Notes under the pieces: model-generated | Database searches by the model: none | What the model saw: only the letters and a program-made list of their open reading frames with translations | Told to the model about the DNA's origin: nothing | NCBI GenBank assembly: GCA_903953805.1 | Contig: CAJBLC010000136.1 | Location: 1 to 7,217 of the forward strand | Reading direction: 5' to 3' | Length of the DNA: 7,217 nt | From: an uncultured Actinomycetes bacterium | GTDB lineage: Bacteria > Actinomycetota > Actinomycetes > Nanopelagicales > Nanopelagicaceae | In this document: in pieces, positions 1-5,567 of the stretch | Numbering within the stretch: the first letter of the stretch is position 1 | How the letters are laid out: every line of letters begins with the position of its first letter | Position numbers and translations under genes: made by a program

Positions 1-771
1 CCCGGACCAATGGCCCAGACCGTTGCCGACACTGCCCTGCTTCTTGAAGTCATGACAGGGCAAAGCGGTTTTGTTGCGGCCCTTAACCAGAGCGAAGGAA
101 TTCGCATTGGTGTTGTGAAGAATTGGCTCACATCGAATGAAGGCACTAATGGTCTCTTCCATGCCGCGGTCGATGCGCTTGCTAAAGCCGGTATCTCGAT
201 CACTGAAGTTGATATCCCAACACCAAAGGATCAAGTTGGCGAAGATGAGTACGATGTTTTAAAGCATGAACTCGTTTCAGATCTCGGTGCATACCTAAAG
301 ACACGTAAGGGCGCAAAGGTTCAATCACTCGCCCAGGTTGTTGCCTTTAACTTGCAGAACCGCGAAACCGAGATGAAGTACTTCAAGCAAGAGATCTTCG
401 ATGAAGCATTACAGGCGGGTGGCCGTAGTCCGAAATATCAGATGAAGCGCGACCGCAATCTCAACTGGGCGAACCTCACTCTTGCAAAGGCGCTCGCTGA
501 TGTCGATGTCTTAATTGGCTGCACTTATTCACCAGCCTGGGTCTCAAAGCTTGGCCACGGCGATAATTACGATGGCGCCACTTGGATTACCTCTGCACCA
601 TCGATCGCTGGCGCACCTATCGGCACAGTCCCTATGGGCCTCGTGAATGGCCTGCCAGTCGGCCTTGGCGTTGTCGCCGCCCGCAATAATGAGGTCGCTC
701 TCGTGCGCGCCATGGCTGCCATCGAACGTGCACTTGGACTCGGAGTCTTAACTCCAACTTTTACAAAGTAG
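1..771 (+). CDS. Amidase-signature family hydrolase, C-terminal part (5' end outside window)
   Basis: The reading frame is open from the first base (P-G-P-M-A-Q-T-V-A-D...), so the ATG at 10 is internal and the gene begins upstream. The stretch PGPMAQTVADTALLLEVMTG is typical of the amidase-signature family just after the catalytic core. The C-terminal block, with SAPSIAGAPIGTVPMG followed by GLPVGLGVVA, matches the family's conserved end. The middle segment, with NRETEMKYFKQEIFDEA, recalls peptide-amidase/aliphatic-amidase subgroups more than GatA. Family members hydrolyse amide bonds with a Ser-cisSer-Lys triad, but all three residues lie upstream of the window, so activity and substrate cannot be judged. 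No signal peptide can be assessed. The gene ends 8 bp from the convergent secreted-protein gene. Family assignment is firm; the substrate is unknown. Confidence 0.9.
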   Translation, partial: PGPMAQTVADTALLLEVMTGQSGFVAALNQSEGIRIGVVKNWLTSNEGTNGLFHAAVDALAKAGISITEVDIPTPKDQVGEDEYDVLKHELVSDLGAYLKTRKGAKVQSLAQVVAFNLQNRETEMKYFKQEIFDEALQAGGRSPKYQMKRDRNLNWANLTLAKALADVDVLIGCTYSPAWVSKLGHGDNYDGATWITSAPSIAGAPIGTVPMGLVNGLPVGLGVVAARNNEVALVRAMAAIERALGLGVLTPTFTK

Positions 772-779
772 TTTTTGTA

Positions 780-1298
780 CTAGCTGTTGATTGGCGTATG
801 AGTTAAATTTGTCGCTGCAACCTGAGCAGTAATTGTCGGGGTTGTGTTTTTACTTGGGGTTATTTGAATTTCAACCCAAGTACCAGAAGCCATACTCAAT
901 GTAACAAGACCCTCTGAGATTGTTGTGGCTACCGGCCCTGAAGCGCAGACAGAACCTGAGAAGAGAACCCCTACGCTGCAGCGTTTAAAAGTAAATGTTG
1001 GTGTACCGGTATGTGTCTGTGAGAAGGTAAATGAATTGATCGCCTTATCACCGGTATTACGTACAAAGAAATATTGAGCACTAGGGCTGTTATTGAGAGT
1101 CAGCGCCGTTCCATTGGGATTAGCGCCAGATGATGTTGCGGTTGGATAAACAACATAAGTTCCTGTGCCGATACTTGTTGAGACCACAGCGTTCGATGCC
1201 TTCGCGCTGGCGGAAGCATCTGCAGGGGAGAGCTGTGTGGGTGCCAAGGAGAGCGCACCCACTACAGCAGAGGCGAGGGCGATTCGTATTGTCCTCAT
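780..1298 (-). CDS. Small secreted protein, probable TasA/camelysin-like relative
   Basis: A 172-residue exported protein. Its N-terminus (MRTIRIALASAVVGALSLAP) is a classical signal peptide, with likely cleavage in the ADASASA region near residues 28-32. The mature part is rich in Thr, Ser and Ala, has no membrane anchor or LPXTG motif, and looks all-beta. Residues 76-93 (YFFVRNTGDKAINSFTFS) align by eye with YVDLTNGGSINAGAMTLG of the upstream-encoded TasA-like protein. Both proteins also carry two cysteines about a dozen residues apart (here C107 and C118), set in similar CS...G-x-x-C-x-S-G contexts. I therefore read it as a divergent paralogue, perhaps a second fibre or accessory subunit. 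The start is supported by GAGGAGG eight bases upstream of the ATG. It is the last gene of the minus-strand cluster, 56 bp after its neighbour. Function is inferred from context; it could be an unrelated secreted beta-protein. Confidence 0.75.
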   Translation of the reverse strand: MRTIRIALASAVVGALSLAPTQLSPADASASAKASNAVVSTSIGTGTYVVYPTATSSGANPNGTALTLNNSPSAQYFFVRNTGDKAINSFTFSQTHTGTPTFTFKRCSVGVLFSGSVCASGPVATTISEGLVTLSMASGTWVEIQITPSKNTTPTITAQVAATNLTHTPINS

Positions 1299-1318
1299 TG
1301 GATCGCCCTCCTCACTCT

Positions 1319-1332
1319 GTTAGTCGACTAAC
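1319..1332. repeat. Perfect 14-bp palindrome between the two secreted-protein genes
   Basis: GTTAGTCGACTAAC is identical to its reverse complement. It sits in the 56-bp gap between the stop of the TasA-like gene (1355) and the start of the downstream gene (1298), just upstream of that gene's ribosome binding site. As DNA it could be a dimeric regulator site. As RNA it could form a five-pair stem with a UCGA loop that affects mRNA stability or processing between the two cistrons. There is no T-run after it on either strand, so it is not a standard intrinsic terminator. Confidence 0.5.
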
Positions 1333-1354
1333 TTTGCCTTGCGCTTTGGACTAC

Positions 1355-2038
1355 TTAGCTATTAGTTGTAGTAGCTGTGCGTTCTGTCTCTGTGAAGGTC
1401 CATGTGACTGCTGTTGTGAGGCCTTGGACAGTGTTGACACCGGCATTGGAGACACCATTAACAGTGATCTCTGAACCAGCTGGCAATGCGATCACGATCT
1501 TGAGGTGAAGCGCTGTTGCTGATGCGGTCAATGTTGATGGTGTGAATGTTTGGGCTGTAAGTAGTGTGGCTGCTGGAGTAGCAAGCAAATTGTGAGTTGT
1601 TGTTCCAGAACAGACACCAGCGGTCACTGTTGACCAGGCGATACTGCACTCATCTACTGTTATTTGGAGTCCAGTAGTGGCATTTGTTGTGAGCACATTC
1701 GCTGGGCTTGCTGCGATACCAAGTGTCATTGCACCGGCATTGATCGATCCACCATTTGTGAGATCAACGTAGCGATTGATGGTATCTCCGGGAGCTAGCG
1801 CTGTGATGGCTGTTGTAAAACCACCAGATGCTGGCGCGGTTGCGTTGGCTTGAGTGAGGCTGAGTGTTCCGGTCTGGACTGAACCACCGGATACGTTGCT
1901 AGCTGTCGCAGTCAATGCTGCAAAGACTGAAGAGCTCACGAGTGATGCTCCGCCTAGTCCTGCGCCAACGACAACGAGTGTCTTGATTGCCATGCTTGAT
2001 GCTGATTTTGCTGCAAAGCCTGTGAATGAACGTAACAT
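1355..2038 (-). CDS. TasA/camelysin-like secreted protein with SipW-type signal peptide
   Basis: A 227-residue protein, probably an extracellular fibre or surface subunit. The N-terminus has a basic/polar start, a hydrophobic core (residues 20-36) and the end SSSVFA|ALTATASN, with cleavage predicted after A40. The following GGSVQTGTLSLT (51-62) matches the layout of SipW-processed proteins such as TasA, where the junction is followed by a short spacer and a GTLxL strand. Next comes LAPGDTINRYVDLTNGGSIN (81-100), the PGD...R..xLxNxGS hallmark of the TasA/camelysin family. C131 and C143 may form a disulfide, a feature repeated in the next gene's product. The mature chain is Ala/Thr/Ser-rich and has no C-terminal anchor. 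AGGGA lies five bases before the ATG, with a further AAGGAG 15 bases upstream. The gene is 34 bp behind the signal peptidase gene, as expected for an enzyme-substrate operon. Family call is good; fibre formation is inference. Confidence 0.82.
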   Translation of the reverse strand: MLRSFTGFAAKSASSMAIKTLVVVGAGLGGASLVSSSVFAALTATASNVSGGSVQTGTLSLTQANATAPASGGFTTAITALAPGDTINRYVDLTNGGSINAGAMTLGIAASPANVLTTNATTGLQITVDECSIAWSTVTAGVCSGTTTHNLLATPAATLLTAQTFTPSTLTASATALHLKIVIALPAGSEITVNGVSNAGVNTVQGLTTAVTWTFTETERTATTTNS

Positions 2039-2072
2039 GATATTCCCTGCTTTCTCCTTGAGTTATGAACTT

Positions 2073-2669
2073 TTAACTATCTTGGAAGGTAAAGCTGTGA
2101 TCTGACTTCTCTGGATCACTTGCGAGCCGTTGCTCTTCGTAAAGTGCTCTGTAGATCGCTTCCTTCTTATTCTTCTTCTGCTCCTTTTTGAAGAGGAAGA
2201 GGAAGAGCGCTAATACATTTGCGAAGACAATCGCTGCGAGGCCAGCTTGACGACCTTGGACTGAGGTCAACCAGACCAGAGCAAATCCGAGATATTTCAC
2301 TCGACCAATGCTCTTTGAGACCATTTCATTTCCACCCACGAGGAATGGATCATGTTCGGCAACAGGGTTTGCATCACCTTTTGTGACGATTCGAAGTTGT
2401 GAACCCAACATCGTAATTTCTGCGATTCGGTGTGAGTAAAAGACACCAGTCTTTGCAGCATGAACTGCAATGATCTGGCCAACCTTGAGAGAGGAAGCCT
2501 TCACATTTTTAGTGATGAAGATATCTCCAGGTTGTGCATATGGGCGCATGCTGCCCGTGAGAATTGGAGAGATCCCAATCCCAGCTTGGCTATGGAGCAG
2601 AGCAGGAGCACCGACTAATGTCGCGATTATCGCCCAAGCGCTAACTTTGCGAATTACCTTGATATTCAT
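2073..2669 (-). CDS. ER-type (SipW-like) signal peptidase I
   Basis: A 198-residue membrane protease that should remove signal peptides from a dedicated set of exported proteins. TM1 covers about residues 9-29. The catalytic Ser is S40 in TGSMRPYAQPGD. Instead of the bacterial Lys base there is H80 in YSHRI, followed by D99 in VTKGDANPV, which is the Ser-His-Asp layout of archaeal/ER-type enzymes and of Bacillus SipW. A second hydrophobic span (about 142-160) is followed by a Lys-rich tail (KKEQKKNKKE), consistent with a cytoplasmic C-terminus. In Bacillus, SipW processes TasA and TapA; here the two secreted-protein genes directly downstream are the obvious substrates. AAGGGAG stands just before the ATG, a slightly short spacing. 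The gene is first in the minus-strand cluster and is driven from the divergent region at 2706-2738. Confidence in the enzyme family is high. Confidence 0.92.
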   Translation of the reverse strand: MNIKVIRKVSAWAIIATLVGAPALLHSQAGIGISPILTGSMRPYAQPGDIFITKNVKASSLKVGQIIAVHAAKTGVFYSHRIAEITMLGSQLRIVTKGDANPVAEHDPFLVGGNEMVSKSIGRVKYLGFALVWLTSVQGRQAGLAAIVFANVLALFLFLFKKEQKKNKKEAIYRALYEEQRLASDPEKSDHSFTFQDS

Positions 2670-2712
2670 CTTCTCTCCCTTCGCTCACGCTCATTTCTGA
2701 ACTTGTGACATC

Positions 2713-2738
2713 AAGGTAAAGGTGATTCCTCTCATAAA
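2713..2738 (-). promoter_or_regulatory. Predicted promoter of the sipW-like/TasA-like operon
   Basis: Read on the minus strand, TTTATGAGAG (2738-2729) is followed by exactly ten bases and then TACCTT (2718-2713), a TAnnnT -10 box. Transcription would begin near 2706, leaving a leader of about 36 nt with the ribosome binding site. The same TTTATGAGAG-N10-TACnnT arrangement faces the other way at 2796-2821. There is no good -35 hexamer, so the shared 10-mer may be the recognition element for an activator or an alternative sigma factor. This is a prediction from sequence pattern only. Confidence 0.5.
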
Positions 2739-2795
2739 CCTCAAAAATCAAGGTCATCTCGTACACGATCGAGAGGATCTGACCACTTTCAACAC

Positions 2796-2821
2796 TTTAT
2801 GAGAGTTTTCGCGCCTACTGT
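2796..2821 (+). promoter_or_regulatory. Predicted promoter of the phosphorelay operon
   Basis: TTTATGAGAG (2796-2805) is followed by ten bases and TACTGT (2816-2821), placing a start site near 2828 and a leader of roughly 24 nt before the ATG at 2852. The element is the mirror copy of the one at 2713-2738. GACC occurs 11 bases before the 10-mer here and 13 bases before the opposite copy. Outside the two promoters, the rest of the 182-bp divergent region holds only short ATCAAGGT repeats (2710-2717 and 2747-2754) and no open frame I would support. Confidence 0.5.
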
Positions 2822-2841
2822 TGAGGTATTGGCAACAGGAT

Positions 2842-2847
2842 GGAGAG
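2842..2847 (+). promoter_or_regulatory. Ribosome binding site deciding the receiver-protein start
   Basis: GGAGAG lies four bases before the ATG at 2852. An in-frame ATG at 2840 overlaps this site and has no comparable purine-rich element in front of it. I therefore start the protein at 2852 (MNTEKS...) and not at 2840 (MERLMNTEKS...). Confidence 0.7.
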
Positions 2848-2851
2848 ATTG

Positions 2852-3241
2852 ATGAATACTGAAAAGAGCATTCTCGTTGTTGACGATAATGATGATATTC
2901 GAAACCTCATTGAACTCACCTTAAAGTCTCAAAAATATACGGTTTTTACTGCCCATGATGGTGATAGCGCACTCGAAGTAATTAAGAGTGAGAAGCCAAC
3001 TTTGGTCTTACTCGACATCATGATGCCTGGTAAGTCAGGAGTTGAAGTACTCCATGAGATCCGGGCCTTTAAAGATAAAGAGATTAGCTCGGTTCTCGTG
3101 ATGATGATTTCGGCAAAGTCCCAAGTAGCAGATATTGATTCTGCTATTGAATCAGGAGCCGATGATTACATTGTTAAGCCATTTAGGGCCCAACACTTGA
3201 TCGATAAAGTTTCAGCAATATTTGACCCGCAAGAAAACTGA
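2852..3241 (+). CDS. Single-domain response regulator (receiver only)
   Basis: A 129-residue CheY/Spo0F-like protein consisting of one receiver domain and nothing else. All key residues are present: acidic pocket D11/D12 (VVDDNDD), phospho-acceptor D55 (LLDIMMPG), the switch residue S87 (MMISAKS), the conserved K109 (IVKPF) and Y106 in the signalling position. It should accept phosphate from a histidine kinase and, lacking an output domain, either act by protein contact or pass the phosphate to an HPt protein. It is the first gene of a plus-strand operon, 27 bp before the secreted SUOX-like gene and two genes before a kinase with an HPt-like tail, which favours a phosphorelay-intermediate role. 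This role is inferred; direct effector function by protein contact is the alternative. Confidence 0.92.
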   Translation: MNTEKSILVVDDNDDIRNLIELTLKSQKYTVFTAHDGDSALEVIKSEKPTLVLLDIMMPGKSGVEVLHEIRAFKDKEISSVLVMMISAKSQVADIDSAIESGADDYIVKPFRAQHLIDKVSAIFDPQEN

Positions 3242-3268
3242 CGCTCGACCTATGGAGAAGAGAAATAC

Positions 3269-3793
3269 ATGCGAGTCAAGAGAAGTTTGATTGTTGCTAT
3301 TGCAGCGTTAGCTGTGATGGGCACCAACAGCGTTCAAGCAGCAACATCCAAGCCTGCAGCAAACCCCTACGGTGCTTCGACGATCGATCCACCTGCACCA
3401 GGTGCCACAGTCCTCATACTTTCAAAAGGTGGGGTCGTGAAAAAATATTCACTTGCTCAAATCGAAGCGATGGGAACAAAGACAATTACGATCTTTGAAC
3501 CATTTGTAAAGAAGACTCAAACATTCAATGTTATTGCACTATCGGATCTCTTTAAGATTGTTGGAATTAAGTCATCTGACAAGGTCGTTACCTCTGCGCT
3601 TAATGATTACGCCTATACTAATACCGCAGCGAACTTCGTTGCCGCCAATGGATATCTTGCAGTGAAGCGCGATGGAAAAGATATTCCTTATGACCAAGGT
3701 GGCCCGGATCGAATCATCTTCCCGAACACCAGTAAGTGGGCGAAGTTCTTAGATCCTTGGAATTGGTCACTCTCAAGCATCGCTGTTAAGTAA
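3269..3793 (+). CDS. Secreted SUOX-fold (molybdopterin-binding-like) protein, cysteine-free
   Basis: A 174-residue exported protein with a clear signal peptide (basic MRVKR, hydrophobic core, cleavage at VQA|ATS after residue 24). The mature part follows the small oxidoreductase/molybdopterin-binding (SUOX) fold: KKYSLAQIEAM (58-68), then LSDLFKIVGI (91-100), a D-Y-A-Y segment, and YLAVKRDGKDIPYDQGGPDR (129-148) followed by IIFP. This corresponds to the family's LxDLLxxAGV and LAYxxNGxPLPxxxGGPxRLxxP blocks. Catalytic members bind molybdenum through a cysteine, but this protein has no cysteine at all, so a redox enzyme role is unlikely. It lies 10 bp before the histidine kinase gene, so a role as the kinase's extracytoplasmic ligand-binding or accessory sensor is plausible. 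GGAGAAGAG precedes the start. The fold call is from motif reading; what it binds is unknown. Confidence 0.78.
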   Translation: MRVKRSLIVAIAALAVMGTNSVQAATSKPAANPYGASTIDPPAPGATVLILSKGGVVKKYSLAQIEAMGTKTITIFEPFVKKTQTFNVIALSDLFKIVGIKSSDKVVTSALNDYAYTNTAANFVAANGYLAVKRDGKDIPYDQGGPDRIIFPNTSKWAKFLDPWNWSLSSIAVK

Positions 3794-3803
3794 GAGAACT
3801 TCT

Positions 3804-5567
3804 GTGGAATCACTCGAGTCGAGCCTGCTGATCGAAGAGACGAAACTTCGTCTCAACAAGCCGCAGTGGGCTCTCCTTGGGCTGATCATCATCTTCTCTG
3901 GGTTGTTAGGTTTTGCAACGATTGATTCATCCAATATCTCGGTCAATCAAGCCAAGGTGCTCTCTCAAGGAGAGACCCGATCAGCTTCAGTCATCTTTTC
4001 TCAGCGTGAAACCCTGGTTTATGCCACCCGCCTTGCCCAGTGGGTCGGGGGCCAGATCCCCCGCAGAGATGTTCAGATTGCACGTGCGCTATTGGCCCAG
4101 CGGCTTGCCGTTGTCGATCAAAGTGGCACATCTGTTGGCGCCTCAGCAGACCCCGCTTTTCTCGCATCGATCAAGACTGGCGATGCGCTCATTGAATCGT
4201 ATGGCCCAGGAGTGTTACCGATTAAAGTTCAAGAGTCGGCAAAGGCAGCGGTTGCACCGGTTATCAATCAAGTTCTTGAAACTGCTCGCACTTTTGTAAG
4301 CACATACCAACAGGCGCTCGATGGGGAAGTTGTTAAGACTGCGAACGATCGCAAGCGAGCGGATCGCACATCCCTCACCTATCTCTTCATTCTCCTGGCG
4401 CTCCTTGCGATATTCGCTGGCTGGGTTGGTTACACAACTCGCGGGCAGTATTTACGTTCTCGTCGAGCGATCCGTCGCGAGATTGAAACTTTAGAGACGC
4501 TACATGAAGAACTTGCAATTGCCCAAGAGAAGGTGAGTGAGCTTCGCTCGCTCAATGATGCAAAGAATGAATTTATTTCTACTGTTAATCATGAGCTTCG
4601 CACACCATTAACCTCGATTATCGGTTACTCAGACCTTTTGAAGACCGAACTGACCGCTCGGAACGAAGAGGCGCTTGAAGATATGTTGGGCTATGTTCAA
4701 CGTAACGCAAACCTACTTCTTGAACTCGTTGAGAGCATGCTCGCTCTTTCCAAGTTGGATTCCGGAATTGTCGTTTCCTACGAATCAGAGATCGATATCC
4801 GAAAAGTAATCGATGGTGCCCTCTTTATGCTCGAACTTGAAGCAGAGAAGAAAGAGCTAGAGATTCACTTTGTGCCAGTAATCGGCGATAACTTCACAGT
4901 TCTTGGCAATGAAGGACAACTCTCTCAAGTATTTATTAACCTGATCTCCAATGCTATTAAGTTCTCACCCATCAAAGGTGTCGTGGAAATTGAATGCAGC
5001 ACCTCCGACGGCGGTCGAGTCGCCTGCATCTCTGTCCGCGACCATGGGATAGGTATTCCAAAGGAAGATCTCTCCAAGCTCTTTCACCGCTTCTTCCGCG
5101 CTCGCAATGTAATCCACAGCCAGATCCCGGGTACTGGATTGGGCCTAGAGATCGTCTCCAGAATCGTCACGCTCCATAAGGGCAAAGTTACGGTGGATTC
5201 CACCGAAGGGCTCGGAGCAACCTTCACGGTCTGTCTTCCTAAGCCACTCGATCCAGTCGAAAAACTGGTCATCGCAAATCGTCACGGTGTCTTGGTGCGA
5301 GCGATCGGCTTACTTGAATCCGCACAATCAGAAGACCTTGAGACCGTTATCCATACCGTCGCCGGAACGCTCCCGTTCTACACATTCGAACAAGAAGGAG
5401 CAATGGCGGCAACGATCGAAAACTGGTTCCGAACAACTCACGACTACGAGATTAAAGAGCTCATCACCAAGCGCGATGAACTTTTAATAGCTCTCAAAAA
5501 ATCGTTAGTCGAACTAGAGAGTCAAGAAGTATCCCCAAACAAAGGAGCACCAGAAAATGTCAACTAG
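3804..5567 (+). CDS. Membrane sensor histidine kinase with HPt-like C-terminal extension
   Basis: A 587-residue kinase. TM1 is about 21-40 and TM2 about 190-209, enclosing a roughly 145-residue, mostly helical extracytoplasmic domain I cannot name. A charged helical linker (about 215-250, probably coiled coil) leads to HisKA with phospho-acceptor H263 (VNHELRTPLTSIIGYSDLL). The ATPase domain shows the N box with N383 (NLISNAIKFS), the G1 box DHGIGIP with D413, an F box (LFHRFF) and the G2 box GTGLGLEIV (443-451). The catalytic domain ends near 480, but about 105 residues follow. There, the segment around H517 (VIHTVAGTLPFYTF), preceded by LLESAQSEDLE and followed by amphipathic helices, resembles an HPt domain (H-x-L-K-G), with Lys replaced by Ala. 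The start is GTG with a weak GAGA site, 10 bp after the SUOX-like gene. The last 11 bases overlap the next regulator gene, which suggests translational coupling. Kinase identity is certain; the HPt reading is tentative. Confidence 0.95.
   Translation: MESLESSLLIEETKLRLNKPQWALLGLIIIFSGLLGFATIDSSNISVNQAKVLSQGETRSASVIFSQRETLVYATRLAQWVGGQIPRRDVQIARALLAQRLAVVDQSGTSVGASADPAFLASIKTGDALIESYGPGVLPIKVQESAKAAVAPVINQVLETARTFVSTYQQALDGEVVKTANDRKRADRTSLTYLFILLALLAIFAGWVGYTTRGQYLRSRRAIRREIETLETLHEELAIAQEKVSELRSLNDAKNEFISTVNHELRTPLTSIIGYSDLLKTELTARNEEALEDMLGYVQRNANLLLELVESMLALSKLDSGIVVSYESEIDIRKVIDGALFMLELEAEKKELEIHFVPVIGDNFTVLGNEGQLSQVFINLISNAIKFSPIKGVVEIECSTSDGGRVACISVRDHGIGIPKEDLSKLFHRFFRARNVIHSQIPGTGLGLEIVSRIVTLHKGKVTVDSTEGLGATFTVCLPKPLDPVEKLVIANRHGVLVRAIGLLESAQSEDLETVIHTVAGTLPFYTFEQEGAMAATIENWFRTTHDYEIKELITKRDELLIALKKSLVELESQEVSPNKGAPENVN

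Noticed and set aside
742..762. Hairpin GGAGT-CTTA-ACTCC followed by AACTTTT as an intrinsic terminator of the amidase gene
   Set aside because: It lies before the amidase stop codon (769-771), the stem is only five pairs and the T-run is interrupted. A competing GACTC/GAGTC pairing overlaps it.
764..781. TACAAA...TTTGTA inverted repeat at the convergent gene junction as a bidirectional terminator
   Set aside because: The stem is six AT-rich pairs without GC content and includes the amidase stop codon; too weak to call.
1130..1474. 114-codon plus-strand open frame antisense to the two secreted-protein genes
   Set aside because: It spans two genes with signal peptides and ribosome binding sites on the other strand; its translation, rich in Arg, Cys and Ser, looks like an antisense shadow.
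780..2669. Sortase/pilin-type surface cluster as an alternative reading of the minus-strand genes
   Set aside because: There is no LPXTG motif, C-terminal anchor, sortase or type IV prepilin signal; the peptidase is ER-type and the secreted protein has TasA-like motifs.
2840..2851. Upstream ATG (2840) as the start of the receiver protein
   Set aside because: It overlaps the good GGAGAG site that serves the ATG at 2852 and has no purine-rich element of its own.
3913..4299. 128-codon open frame in another phase inside the kinase gene
   Set aside because: It overlaps a clearly real kinase coding region, has no ribosome binding site and its translation has no recognisable features.
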